A DNA stretch of 64,000 nucleotides from the NCBI RefSeq assembly GCF_002210225.1, contig NZ_MWUJ01000005.1:124001-188000 (forward strand), given 5' to 3'. The notes under the pieces are model-generated. The model did not search any database. It was not told the origin of the DNA and saw only the letters and a program-made list of their open reading frames with translations. Origin of the DNA: Geofilum rhodophaeum. GTDB taxonomy: Bacteria; Bacteroidota; Bacteroidia; Bacteroidales; Marinilabiliaceae. This document shows, one piece after another, positions 17,148 through 25,310 of this stretch (the first letter of the stretch is position 1; every line of letters starts with the position of its first letter). The position numbers were made by a program, and so were the translations under genes.

Positions 17148-18034
17148 TAGCTGCTGGTCGTTTGTTGGGGTTTATGTGGCAAGCGCCAGGCCAGTCCCAC
17201 CACCGACGACCAGCCCAGGGCTTGATGGTGTTGCAGTTGAAGGTGGATATAAAAAGCCTGCACTTGTAATTGAGTGCCCAGCGAAAGGCGCAGGGGGGTG
17301 CCGGACAGTGCCCCGCGCAGGGCCAGTCGTGGGTGGAGTTCGACCTGCAAAACACCATGAAAACTTGCATCGAAGTCCGCCTCCTTCAGCACACCGACCT
17401 CCAGCTCCAGTCCCTCCACCACCCGGTAATTCAGAGCTGCTGCCGTGTAAGACGGCAGCGGATGGTAAGGGTCCTTGTCGCTCCAGTTTTTTTGCAGCGG
17501 GTTACAGGTGAAGAAGCCCAGAGAGAGGTCGCGCCGGGGCTGGTATTGCACGCCGGCATCCAGAATAAAAGCGGTACGGGCTTCTTTTTCTTGTTGTCGT
17601 TGCACCCAGTAGTTTCCCCGGAGTCCCATCCGCAGCCAGGGGGCCAGAGTACGAGCGGCAGCAAGACTGTAAGTCTCGCCTTGCAGCGGACTGTGCCCGC
17701 TGTGCTGAAAGCCGCCGGAGAGCACCAACAGCGAAGTGGGCAGGAGAAAATAGAGGTCTCTGCTGCTGAGTTCCGGCAGTCCATACTTGTTTTGATGAGC
17801 CAGAGCCAGGAAGCGGTGTTCACTGTAGGCAGTGCCTGCCGGATTGCCCTGGTGGGCGGGGAGCCCCACCGCTGTGGCGCCCGTGCCGCCCCAATAGGCG
17901 GCATGGTCGGACAAGGAGTTCTGTGCGGACAGCAACAGGTGGGGAGCGAGGAGGCCCAGCAAAAGGATGCGCTTGAGTTTAAGTCTTAGCCGTTCAGCCG
18001 GGTGCAGCTGGGGGGTAGAATCAGGGTCATGCAT
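17147..18034 (-). CDS. Predicted outer-membrane beta-barrel protein, PorQ/PorV-like fold
   Basis: No firm function. The 295-residue protein has a basic N-terminus followed by a signal peptide (LLLGLLAPHLLLSAQ), then a GGTGATAVGLPAHQGNPAG segment recalling the N-terminus of PorQ/PorV-like barrels, and alternating strand sequence to the end. About 23 residues precede the hydrophobic core of the signal, so a later start is possible, though no internal ATG is visible. Its stop overlaps the start of the helix-hairpin-helix barrel gene, so the pair is probably translated together and may form one outer-membrane complex. Confidence 0.65.
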   Translation of the reverse strand: MHDPDSTPQLHPAERLRLKLKRILLLGLLAPHLLLSAQNSLSDHAAYWGGTGATAVGLPAHQGNPAGTAYSEHRFLALAHQNKYGLPELSSRDLYFLLPTSLLVLSGGFQHSGHSPLQGETYSLAAARTLAPWLRMGLRGNYWVQRQQEKEARTAFILDAGVQYQPRRDLSLGFFTCNPLQKNWSDKDPYHPLPSYTAAALNYRVVEGLELEVGVLKEADFDASFHGVLQVELHPRLALRGALSGTPLRLSLGTQLQVQAFYIHLQLQHHQALGWSSVVGLAWRLPHKPQQTTSS

Positions 18035-18104
18035 GGGTTAAAGGCAAAATAGGGTTGATAGGCAGCAAGTTCCAGCTATTTTTAGAATTATGCAAGATTT
18101 TGTT

Positions 18105-18133
18105 TTGTATATACAGGTAAAGGTTTATTTTTG
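18105..18133 (+). promoter_or_regulatory. Promoter of the MG2/plug-domain protein
   Basis: TTG at 18105-18107 and TATTTTTG at 18126-18133, 18 bases apart, match the Bacteroidota TTG/TAnnTTTG promoter. It ends 46 bases before the ATG at 18180. Confidence 0.65.
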
Positions 18134-18179
18134 TAAGTAGTTATTTTTTAACATATTCACCCCGATTCGATATTTTTAT

Positions 18180-20963
18180 ATGCGCCTGAACCCCATTGTT
18201 TCCAGATTTTTGTTGGTCCAACTTTTGCTTTTGTTTAGTGGAACCACGTTGTTGGCCGGTACAGGGGAGGCTGGGGTTTCGGTTTTGGCAGAGAAGTTGA
18301 ACCGCTATGTTGACCTGACCTATCCCCAGAAGTTGTTTTTGGCAAGTGATCGGGAGATTTATTTTCAAGGCGATACGCTTTGGTTCAGTGGCTGGTTGAC
18401 TCAAGCAGCGACGCATGAACCCGATAATTTGGAGCGTATTCTTTATGTCGAGGTGTACGATGCGGCCGATCAGTTGTTGCTCAGGCAGCTTTTTCCCATT
18501 GAAAAGGGGCGTGTTAAGGGACAGTTGGCCCTGCCCGATTTGGGCCATCCTGCAACACTAAGCTTACAGGCCTTTACCAATTTTATGCGAAATGCCGGGT
18601 CCGACTTTTATTTTAAAAAGGAGATCCTTCTTTTGGGCGGTGAAGAAGGCGCCGGTTCGGCCGCCGGGGGTGTCAGGGCCACCAACTACCGTTTTACATC
18701 TGACAAGTCCGTATCTCCTTCTTCCGGCCGGCAACAAAAGGAGCACCTTCCTGTGGTAAGCCTCTTGCCCGAAGGGGGCACCCTGACTGTCGGACTTCCT
18801 GCCAGAGTGGCCTTCGTGGCTGTTTCTCCAGGGGGACAGCCGCTTTCGCTCAGTGGCACGCTGGTCGATCAGTCCGACTCCGTTTTGGCCTTTGTTCACA
18901 GCGATGCCAGCGGGCGCGGCTTATTCAGTATAAGGCCCGAAGTCGACCAGACCTATGCTTTGTTGTTGAAGGGCCTGGAGGGCCAGTCTACCCGTCATCC
19001 CTTGCCCGAAGTGCAGGCCCAGGGTTACGGCCTTCGGGTGGATCACCCCTACAACAGTACGGTAATCCAGGTAAGCATTTTTCGTTCCCCAAAGCAAACC
19101 GAAGCCTTGTTGTTGGCGCTCAGTCAACGCGGGCAACTTATTCAGGCCTATGAAATACCCGAAGGAAACAGTCCGCTTGCCTTGTCCATAGACAAGGCAC
19201 AATTACAGCCTGGGATTGTACAGCTGACCCTTTTTAATGCCCGCTTACAGCCCCAATTGGAACGCCTTGTTTTTATAGCACCCGAAAACCATTTTATCAA
19301 GCCCCCCTTGCTGGAGACAGATGGGCAGCGGCTTAAGATTAGCCTGGACCCGGGAAGGGCGGCAGAATCTGCCTTCGATTCCGGCTTTGCTGTCGGACTC
19401 AGTTCCCTGGGTCGACAGGAAACTCTTGATACCCTTGAGCTGGATGCCTGGGACATGGAACAATATTTTTACCTGCATTCCGAGTTGCCCGGCCTGGAGC
19501 AGGACTGTTCCTACTTTTTTGAAAAGGATTTTGCCTCGCATCGCCAGGCCGACCTGGCGATGATGACCAATGGTTGGCGGCGCTTTAAATGGGAGGAGGT
19601 TCTAAAGGGAAGGGTGCCGGAGCTGGAACACCAATTGGAAACCGGCTTCTACCTTTCAGGCTCTGTTAAGCAGTCCATTCGTAACCCTAAGCCCGTGTCG
19701 GGTGTGGGTGTAACGTTGATGGGCAGTGGTGCCGGGGTGTTTGCGGGTGCATCCACTACCGAAGAAGATGGTCGTTTTGTGTTTGAGGTGGAGGATTTCG
19801 TCGATACCATTGAGGTGGTGGTACAAACCCGGAACACGAAGGGAAAAACGAAAGATTTTCATCTTTCAGTAGACACCAACATGGGTCCTTTGGTCTACGG
19901 TCATGTGGTTTCTCCGGCTCTGGCAGTCGGGAGTGATTCCAAGGAAGCGACCGGAGCAAATGGGCGTTTGTCCGGGGAGCAGGAGGCTTACAATGCTTTG
20001 GTGCAAGCGCTTAGCTATGAGGAGGAGCGACTGAAAATGCTGCAGGGGGTGGCCGACTCTGGCGATGTGTTGCTCGATGAGGTGGAGATCATCGCCCGAA
20101 AGCGTATGTCGCCACTTGAAAAGATGCATGCTCTGTATGGGAAGGAAGATTATGCGGTGGGTGAGGACCGAATGTTGGAGGTGAATGAGGCGGAGGCCTG
20201 GAACTTTGGTCTTTTCTCGGTGTTGGAACACATACTTCCTGATTTAAGCCTTATGTCCGGACGCTGGGGTTCCCTTAGGAAAGAGGAGTACCCCGTGATG
20301 CCCTTGATGCCGGAGCACATGCTGGCAGTGGACGAGCGTTTGAATCTGGAAGATTTGTATTCTTTTCGTCTGGAAGGTGCGCCCAATACGCGTCTGTATA
20401 TTTATGTTGACGGCCGACTGTCTGGTTTCACCAACCACAAGGGGCACCTCGATTGGGCCTTGAGCGGCTTGCAAAATCTTTCCTTAAGCAACATCAGCAG
20501 TATAGGTGTCATTCGTCGGCCGGCGCGCTCCCCATTGGGGGAGGCCATTGCGGTGCCAAAAATGCCGAATGAATGTTATTGTCCCGACTTCCTCTTGCCC
20601 TATTTCGTGAACAACAGTCCCGAAGCCCACCTGCAAGCCAACAGCCTTATTGTTTCGGTGCATACCAAAGACGGGATGGGCCTGGGAAATGCGGAGCGGA
20701 ACAGTGGCTTGTTTAAAACCCGCTTGCTGGGCTTTACAAAAGCCCGGGAGTTTTATCAGCCCCCGGTAGTGCACAGCAGTTCCCAACAGTTTTTTGCCCC
20801 CACTTTATACTGGCATCCCAATTTGACACCGAATGCTGCGGGAGAAATGATCCTCGAGCTCGACGCCTCTCTGCTCCCCGGCGAGTTTCTCCTGAAAATA
20901 TGGGGCCTAAGCTGCGGGGGACGGCCACTAAGTCGCACTTTTTTTCTGAACAAACAACCTTAA
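18180..20963 (+). CDS. Large exported protein with MG2-like domain and TonB-plug-like domain
   Basis: Function unknown; one of the Bacteroidota envelope proteins that resemble alpha-2-macroglobulin fragments joined to TonB-receptor parts. The 927 residues have a signal peptide (to about 30), an MG2-like domain starting YPQKLFLASDREIYFQGDTL (about 43-140), a carboxypeptidase-regulatory-like beta domain (about 490-580, LSGSVKQSIRNPKPVSGVGV), a plug-like segment with LYIYVDGRLSGF (about 690-790) and a C-terminal beta domain. No 22-strand receptor barrel follows, so it is not a TonB-dependent transporter itself. It sits upstream of the AT-rich beta-propeller patch but has normal base composition. 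Confidence 0.75.
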   Translation: MRLNPIVSRFLLVQLLLLFSGTTLLAGTGEAGVSVLAEKLNRYVDLTYPQKLFLASDREIYFQGDTLWFSGWLTQAATHEPDNLERILYVEVYDAADQLLLRQLFPIEKGRVKGQLALPDLGHPATLSLQAFTNFMRNAGSDFYFKKEILLLGGEEGAGSAAGGVRATNYRFTSDKSVSPSSGRQQKEHLPVVSLLPEGGTLTVGLPARVAFVAVSPGGQPLSLSGTLVDQSDSVLAFVHSDASGRGLFSIRPEVDQTYALLLKGLEGQSTRHPLPEVQAQGYGLRVDHPYNSTVIQVSIFRSPKQTEALLLALSQRGQLIQAYEIPEGNSPLALSIDKAQLQPGIVQLTLFNARLQPQLERLVFIAPENHFIKPPLLETDGQRLKISLDPGRAAESAFDSGFAVGLSSLGRQETLDTLELDAWDMEQYFYLHSELPGLEQDCSYFFEKDFASHRQADLAMMTNGWRRFKWEEVLKGRVPELEHQLETGFYLSGSVKQSIRNPKPVSGVGVTLMGSGAGVFAGASTTEEDGRFVFEVEDFVDTIEVVVQTRNTKGKTKDFHLSVDTNMGPLVYGHVVSPALAVGSDSKEATGANGRLSGEQEAYNALVQALSYEEERLKMLQGVADSGDVLLDEVEIIARKRMSPLEKMHALYGKEDYAVGEDRMLEVNEAEAWNFGLFSVLEHILPDLSLMSGRWGSLRKEEYPVMPLMPEHMLAVDERLNLEDLYSFRLEGAPNTRLYIYVDGRLSGFTNHKGHLDWALSGLQNLSLSNISSIGVIRRPARSPLGEAIAVPKMPNECYCPDFLLPYFVNNSPEAHLQANSLIVSVHTKDGMGLGNAERNSGLFKTRLLGFTKAREFYQPPVVHSSSQQFFAPTLYWHPNLTPNAAGEMILELDASLLPGEFLLKIWGLSCGGRPLSRTFFLNKQP

Positions 20964-20968
20964 GACTT

Positions 20969-21491
20969 ATGCAAACCAATCCCCAAACCCCTCTCGTTTT
21001 CCGGTTTACTGTATGCTGCTGCGCCTGCGCTGTTTTCTTCTTGCTTGCCTGCAAAACAGACTCCGTTAAAGGGAGTGGTTCTGATGAACTTGAAAGGATA
21101 GCGCTTTCCGATTTCGAATCAGATGGCTTTACTTCTGTGGAGATTGATATCAGTGATATTTCTATGAACTGCGATGAGTTTGTTGCTGACGTCAGAGTTC
21201 TTCCACTGTTGCATGGTGCTGATCAATTACTGCAATCCGTTGACAAAGGACTTGTTTCCGATACCACATTGCTTGTCTTCGACAGAAGGCAGGGTACTGT
21301 ATTGGTTTGTGATACCTTAGGGCAACATTTAACCATCCTCAAGAATGTGGGGACGGCGCCGGGTCGAAGGGGAATATTGAAATCCTGTAGGGGAGTCCAT
21401 GGTTGTTAGAGCTAAGGTTTTAATTAGGTATCAGCCGGATTTTTTTCAGGCCTCGACCGGATGGCAGGAGGCCATTTGTTTTATCGAATAA
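20969..21491 (+). pseudogene. Remnant of a 6-bladed beta-propeller lipoprotein gene (copy 1)
   Basis: An ATG at 20969 opens a 146-codon frame with a lipoprotein signal peptide (AVFFLLACKT) and the first propeller blades (VADVRVLPLLHGADQLL, LLVFDRRQGTVLVCDTLGQHL). The frame breaks off at 21409 at the position where intact relatives read GxGPGE (here VGTAPGRRG). In another frame, 21381-21491 reads on as VVRAKVLIRYQPDFF before a stop, which could be the decayed C-terminus. Related proteins have 350-400 residues, so more than half is missing. It could still make a short secreted lipoprotein, but decay is more likely given its neighbours. Confidence 0.7.
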
Positions 21492-21501
21492 TAATTTGAT
21501 T

Positions 21502-21778
21502 ATGATTCGTTTTCTCGTAAGTGCTTGTAAGTTTTGGATAGTTGTTTCATTGGCTGCGATTTTTTGTGCTTGCACCACCCCAAGATAAGAGAATGAGCTG
21601 TCTACAGTGCCAGTTGATTAAAACAGCAATAATGTTGCTATGAGGGCCTCTTCTATTTTAAATGAATATGGAGCTCGTCAAATTAGAAACAAGCCAGGAA
21701 TGTCTTCTTGGACATTTCTCCTGGCCTGGTTTTGTTCGTGATAAGTATAATATTTTTACCAATGGTAAAGCCCTTTAG
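21502..21778 (+). pseudogene. Remnant of a 6-bladed beta-propeller lipoprotein gene (copy 2)
   Basis: An ATG at 21502 encodes a lipoprotein signal peptide ending AAIFCACTTPR, then stop codons at 21586 and 21619 interrupt a frame that continues in phase (ENELSTVPVD, then ASSILNEY). After one extra G at 21670 the next frame continues ELVKLETSQECLLG and VRDKYNIFTNGKAL to a stop at 21776. LETSQECLLG aligns with LETSQDCMIRK of the intact copy at 22377. Two nonsense changes, one frameshift and loss of the remaining blades make this a clear pseudogene. Confidence 0.85.
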
Positions 21779-21832
21779 GATCGCTTAGGCATCTTTTTTA
21801 TGTAATTATTTTTTTCTAAAATTTATTTGAAT

Positions 21833-21988
21833 ATGAATAGGTATGTGTTGTTTTTTTTAATAGTTACCAGTCTGTTAATTGTACTCAGTATCTTTAATGA
21901 GCAAATTGATTTTTTGTTTTTTGCTTCAAAGATATTTGCTGGAATTCTGGCAGCTATAGTATTTTACTTTTTCGAGAGAAAAAGGTGA
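21833..21988 (+). CDS. Possible small membrane protein (51 residues)
   Basis: An ATG at 21833 opens a 51-codon frame, MNRYVLFFLIVTSLLIVLSI then an FNEQIDFLFF loop and a second hydrophobic stretch FAGILAAIVFYF, ending with the basic tail ERKR. Two membrane helices with a positive C-terminus are plausible. There is no strong ribosome-binding site, and AT-rich DNA readily yields hydrophobic frames. It sits between two decayed beta-propeller genes. It is not recognised. Confidence 0.4.
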   Translation: MNRYVLFFLIVTSLLIVLSIFNEQIDFLFFASKIFAGILAAIVFYFFERKR

Positions 21989-22038
21989 TTTCTTGTATCG
22001 GCTCAGGTCGAAATGGTTAAATTTTTATTTTGCAAATC

Positions 22039-22410
22039 ATGAAAAGGTGGTTTTTATTGCTATTTACCTGCCTAATAGCTTGCAGGCAAGAAGAAAGGGT
22101 TTCTCTTAGTGAATTGAATCCGGATTTTGACATCTCTTTTGGTGAGGATTACCAGACTTCAGAAGACTTTGATCATAATCTTTTCTTTTCTGGTATGGAG
22201 ATCGTTCCACTGGAAACCAATAGTGATGCAATTTTAGGTCGTCCCAGAAAGATGATTGTGCGCAATGGCCGGTATTATTTTCATAATACCCAGCAAAACT
22301 GTGTCGCCGGTTTTGACGAAACTGGAAAACAAGTTTATTCTACCAGACCCTTTATCGATATCTAATTTTATAATTTATGAAAAGCGTAACGAAATTAATT
22401 ATTATGGTAA
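22039..22410 (+). pseudogene. Frameshifted remnant of a 6-bladed beta-propeller lipoprotein gene (copy 3)
   Basis: The ATG at 22039 starts a lipoprotein signal peptide (LLFTCLIACRQ) and the first blades (MEIVPLETNSDAILGRPRKM, CVAGFDETGKQVYST), ending at a stop at 22365 after 108 codons. The homology resumes in the +1 frame from about 22341 as LSISNFIIYEKRNEINYYG, matching LSISNFFIDDDLEQIIIYD of the intact copy. The GRGPGEF hinge that separates these parts in the intact gene is missing, so a short out-of-frame deletion is the probable cause. The remnant runs into the start of the next gene. Confidence 0.75.
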
Positions 22411-23564
22411 TGCCAGTATTGTGCTTACTGTTGTTGTCCAATTGCTCCTTTTATAAAGGAGATGATACAACACCTTTGCACGACATTGGTCATAAGGTAA
22501 TTAATCTTGAATCAAGGCAATTCAAAAATGATGCACTTAGACTCTCAACAATAGTGGATTCTGTTGAATATATTGTACTTGAAACAAGTCAGGATTGCAT
22601 GATAAGAAAAATAGACAAAGTTGTCATTAGTGAAGATGGGAGCTTTCTATTTGTATTAGATAGGCGGTCTTCAAAGATTTTTGTTTTTAATCAGGATGGC
22701 ATATTTCTCCATGCCATTGCAAACTTTGGGAGAGGCCCAGGAGAATTTTTAAGTATCTCTAATTTCTTCATTGATGATGATTTAGAACAGATAATTATAT
22801 ATGACATTAGTTCTGGAAGGGTTTTATCCTATGGATTTAATGGTGCGTTTAGAGAGCAGTTTTCTGTTTACCCAGACTTATATAGAGATCTTGCTTATAC
22901 ACCTAATCATTCTTTCTTATGTTATAACGTCAATGAAGATACTAACACGCGACAAGGACTTTGGGAAATTGATCAAAAAGGTGTTTTTAAAAAGCAATTT
23001 ATCTTGACTCCAAACAGAATTTCATTGCATTTTTCTGAATCTGGTTTTTCAGATTACCAAGATGAAATTCATCTTTTATCGCGGCACGATAATAACATTT
23101 ATGCTTATCGTGCCGATACAATGACGATTAAGTACTCGTTTGCCTTCCAGGATTATATATCCCTTGCGGATGTTAAAAGTAACGATGAAATGGATAAAGT
23201 CAACGTCAATGTCTTATTTTTTCGAGAAACAGACGACTGGCTCATTTATCGAGTTTGTATTAAGAAAGATGCCTCTTGTTATTATGGGTATTATTCCAAG
23301 GCAGCTGATGAAAATTTTATTTTTGATAGGAGGTATAATGATATTGATTTTTATGAAGGCGACAGATATTTTGATTTTAATGGATTCACAAATTCAATGG
23401 TTAGTGTGCTGTATGCTGATGTTATATTTAATGCTGTTGAGGAATATGAAAAATTTTCTCAGATGCATAAAGATAAAGTAATTCCAAATTTTGTATTCAA
23501 TGTCGAAGAATTGGATAATCCTATTATTCGAATTGCTTATCTAAGGAATTCTATGCAGAAATAA
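22377..23564 (+). CDS. 6-bladed beta-propeller lipoprotein (only intact copy of the array)
   Basis: The 395-residue protein has a lipoprotein signal peptide ending LLLLSNCS, then the features of the Bacteroidota 6-bladed beta-propeller family: VEYIVLETSQDCMIRKIDKV, FLFVLDRRSSKIFVFNQDG, the ANFGRGPGEF hinge, and later blade repeats up to LDNPIIRIAYLRN. It is probably anchored in the outer or inner membrane facing the periplasm or surface; ligands of the family are unknown. Base composition is low: 23341-23400 has 16 G+C of 60, against 34 of 60 at 24181-24240 in lepB. Its first codons lie on DNA that still encodes copy 3 in another frame. Its stop is 6 bases before the proposed lepB start. Confidence 0.85.
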   Translation: MKSVTKLIIMVMPVLCLLLLSNCSFYKGDDTTPLHDIGHKVINLESRQFKNDALRLSTIVDSVEYIVLETSQDCMIRKIDKVVISEDGSFLFVLDRRSSKIFVFNQDGIFLHAIANFGRGPGEFLSISNFFIDDDLEQIIIYDISSGRVLSYGFNGAFREQFSVYPDLYRDLAYTPNHSFLCYNVNEDTNTRQGLWEIDQKGVFKKQFILTPNRISLHFSESGFSDYQDEIHLLSRHDNNIYAYRADTMTIKYSFAFQDYISLADVKSNDEMDKVNVNVLFFRETDDWLIYRVCIKKDASCYYGYYSKAADENFIFDRRYNDIDFYEGDRYFDFNGFTNSMVSVLYADVIFNAVEEYEKFSQMHKDKVIPNFVFNVEELDNPIIRIAYLRNSMQK

Positions 23565-23570
23565 TGTCGA

Positions 23571-24533
23571 TTGAATGGCGTGGATGTTATTGGTGCTGTA
23601 GGCGCAGCAGTCTTTTTTAAGACTTTGGTGTTTGGGGTTTATGCCATTCCCTCGGGATCGATGGAGCAGACGCTGTTGCCGGGTGACGTGGTATGGGTAA
23701 ACAACCTTGCCTACGGCCCGCGTCTGCCGTCTTCGCCCTATGAGGTGTCCTGGCTAAATGTGTTGGTTTGGTTGTGGGAAGGAGAAGATGCCGATGCGGA
23801 ACGTCGGTGGTGGCCGTACCGGCGCTTGAAAGGCTATGTGGCACCCAGACGGGGAGATGTTGTCGTATTTAATCATCCGAGAAAGGGCGAGGTTTTTATT
23901 AAAAGACTGGTTGCTTTGCCTGGCGATACTTTGCAGTTGGTGTCGGGGCGTTTAATGGTGAATGGTGAGGAGCAGTCCCTTGCTCCCGGTGTCCAGTTCT
24001 ATTCCAGAGTCCGGCTTGCCGGCAAGGACGATTTGGCGCTTTTAAGGGACAGTCTTGGACTTAGATTGTGGGCAGGGAAGGAGCCTGGAGTGTACAATGG
24101 TTTGTTGACTGCTGATCAGATGAGTGGGTTGAGGAAGTTTAGTGGGGTGCTGGAGGCGGGGATCGATCCTGAGCGTCCGGACACGGCATGGACTGTGTAT
24201 CCCAAACAGAGGGCGCTGGGTTGGACGCTGGACGATTTTGGGCCCCTGACCCTTCCTTATAAGGGTATGGAGATGAACCTGACGGAGACCAATTCATTGG
24301 TTTATGGTCGCCTTTTGTCCGAGGAGGGTGTGGACTTGCAGAAGGATGGGGGCAGAAATGTTCATACCTTTCTGAACGACTATTTTTTTGTGATGGGTGA
24401 TAATTTTCACGATAGTGAGGATGGGCGTTATTTTGGACCCTTACGTGAGGATTTGTTGATCGGCAGGGCCTCGATGGTGCTGTTTTCAAAATCGCCCCGG
24501 GACGGGCACAGAATCTTCAAGGGCTTAAGATAG
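23571..24533 (+). CDS. lepB: Signal peptidase I, with uncertain or damaged start
   Basis: Removes signal peptides of exported proteins. A single membrane segment is followed at once by the catalytic-serine motif IPSGSMEQTLLPGD, then the catalytic-lysine block GEVFIKRLVALPGDTL (near residue 120), an insert of about 130 residues, and VMGDNFHDSEDGRYFGPL near the C-terminus. All key residues are kept. The N-terminus is unusual: in frame, the upstream gene's TAA is only two codons away, so only TTG (23571) or GTG (23580) can start it, without a visible ribosome-binding site. An ATG overlapping the upstream stop (TAATG, 23564) begins MSIEW in another frame, hinting at a lost or shifted start. Confidence 0.88.
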   Translation: MNGVDVIGAVGAAVFFKTLVFGVYAIPSGSMEQTLLPGDVVWVNNLAYGPRLPSSPYEVSWLNVLVWLWEGEDADAERRWWPYRRLKGYVAPRRGDVVVFNHPRKGEVFIKRLVALPGDTLQLVSGRLMVNGEEQSLAPGVQFYSRVRLAGKDDLALLRDSLGLRLWAGKEPGVYNGLLTADQMSGLRKFSGVLEAGIDPERPDTAWTVYPKQRALGWTLDDFGPLTLPYKGMEMNLTETNSLVYGRLLSEEGVDLQKDGGRNVHTFLNDYFFVMGDNFHDSEDGRYFGPLREDLLIGRASMVLFSKSPRDGHRIFKGLR

Positions 24534-24614
24534 ATGGGAAGGTTTTGGCTTGGGTACATTTAGTGGAACTGTTAAAAAACAGATAGCTTTAGGAGGGGAG
24601 TGTGGCTTTTTTTG

Positions 24615-24622
24615 TACTTTTG
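24615..24622 (+). promoter_or_regulatory. Promoter -7 box of hpt
   Basis: TACTTTTG, a TAnnTTTG match, lies 29 bases upstream of the hpt ATG. No TTG is seen at the usual distance. Confidence 0.45.
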
Positions 24623-24651
24623 CACTTTAATTATTTTTTGAGAAAGCAGCA

Positions 24652-25188
24652 ATGAAGCGCATTCAACTATTGGACAAGGAGTTTGGCCTCTCGATACCGG
24701 CCAGTGACATTAAAAGGGCGGTTTGGACAATGGCGGAGAAAATCAACCGCGATTTGAAGGACAAAAATCCGCTGATGGTTTGCATCCTGAACGGATCTTT
24801 CATGTTTTCGGCCGACCTGATGAAGCTCATCAGCTTTCCTTGTCAGATCAGTTTTGTGAAACTGGCTTCGTATGAGGGACTGGGGACTACCGGGAAGGTG
24901 AAGGAGCTGATCGGTTTTAATGAGGAGTTGAAGGGACGTACCGTTGTTTTGCTTGAGGACATTGTAGATACGGGTATTACCGTTGAAAACAGTGTGCGTC
25001 AGTTGAAGGAGACCGGGGCTGCCGAAGTTATTGTAGCCACGCTTCTGTTCAAGCCGGAGGCTTGTAAGCGGGATGTGAAGCTGGATTATGTGGGACTGGA
25101 AATTCCGAATGATTTCATTGTGGGCTACGGGCTCGACTACAACGGCTACGGCCGTAATCTGCCGGATATTTACAGTCTGGTACAGTAA
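24652..25188 (+). CDS. hpt: Hypoxanthine phosphoribosyltransferase
   Basis: Salvages hypoxanthine (and often guanine) to IMP and GMP with PRPP. The 178-residue protein has the family PRPP-binding motif VVLLEDIVDTGITVENSVR near residue 103, the LVCILNGSFMFSADLM-type loop (here MVCILNGSFMFSADLMKLI), and the C-terminal YVGLEIPNDFIVGYGLDYNG, diagnostic of hypoxanthine/guanine enzymes. It is followed by adk and obgE in the same direction. Confidence 0.95.
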   Translation: MKRIQLLDKEFGLSIPASDIKRAVWTMAEKINRDLKDKNPLMVCILNGSFMFSADLMKLISFPCQISFVKLASYEGLGTTGKVKELIGFNEELKGRTVVLLEDIVDTGITVENSVRQLKETGAAEVIVATLLFKPEACKRDVKLDYVGLEIPNDFIVGYGLDYNGYGRNLPDIYSLVQ

Positions 25189-25310
25189 CTATTACTTTTT
25201 TTCTTCTGTTTTTTTTAAGAGCTTCCTGCAAGTGGGCGCCTAAGGCGACTTTTGTGTTTGGGTGCTTGATGCAAATTTGGTTTTATTGAGTTTAAACTAT
25301 ATATACCACA

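Noticed and set aside
22256-22456. 66-codon plus-strand frame across the copy 3/copy 4 junction, considered as a gene
   Set aside because: It is the displaced continuation of copy 3 followed by an out-of-phase reading of the next signal peptide, so it is treated as pseudogene sequence.
20969-23564. Mobile element or insertion sequence as the source of the AT-rich patch
   Set aside because: No transposase, terminal inverted repeats or target duplication seen; the content is only propeller-lipoprotein sequence.
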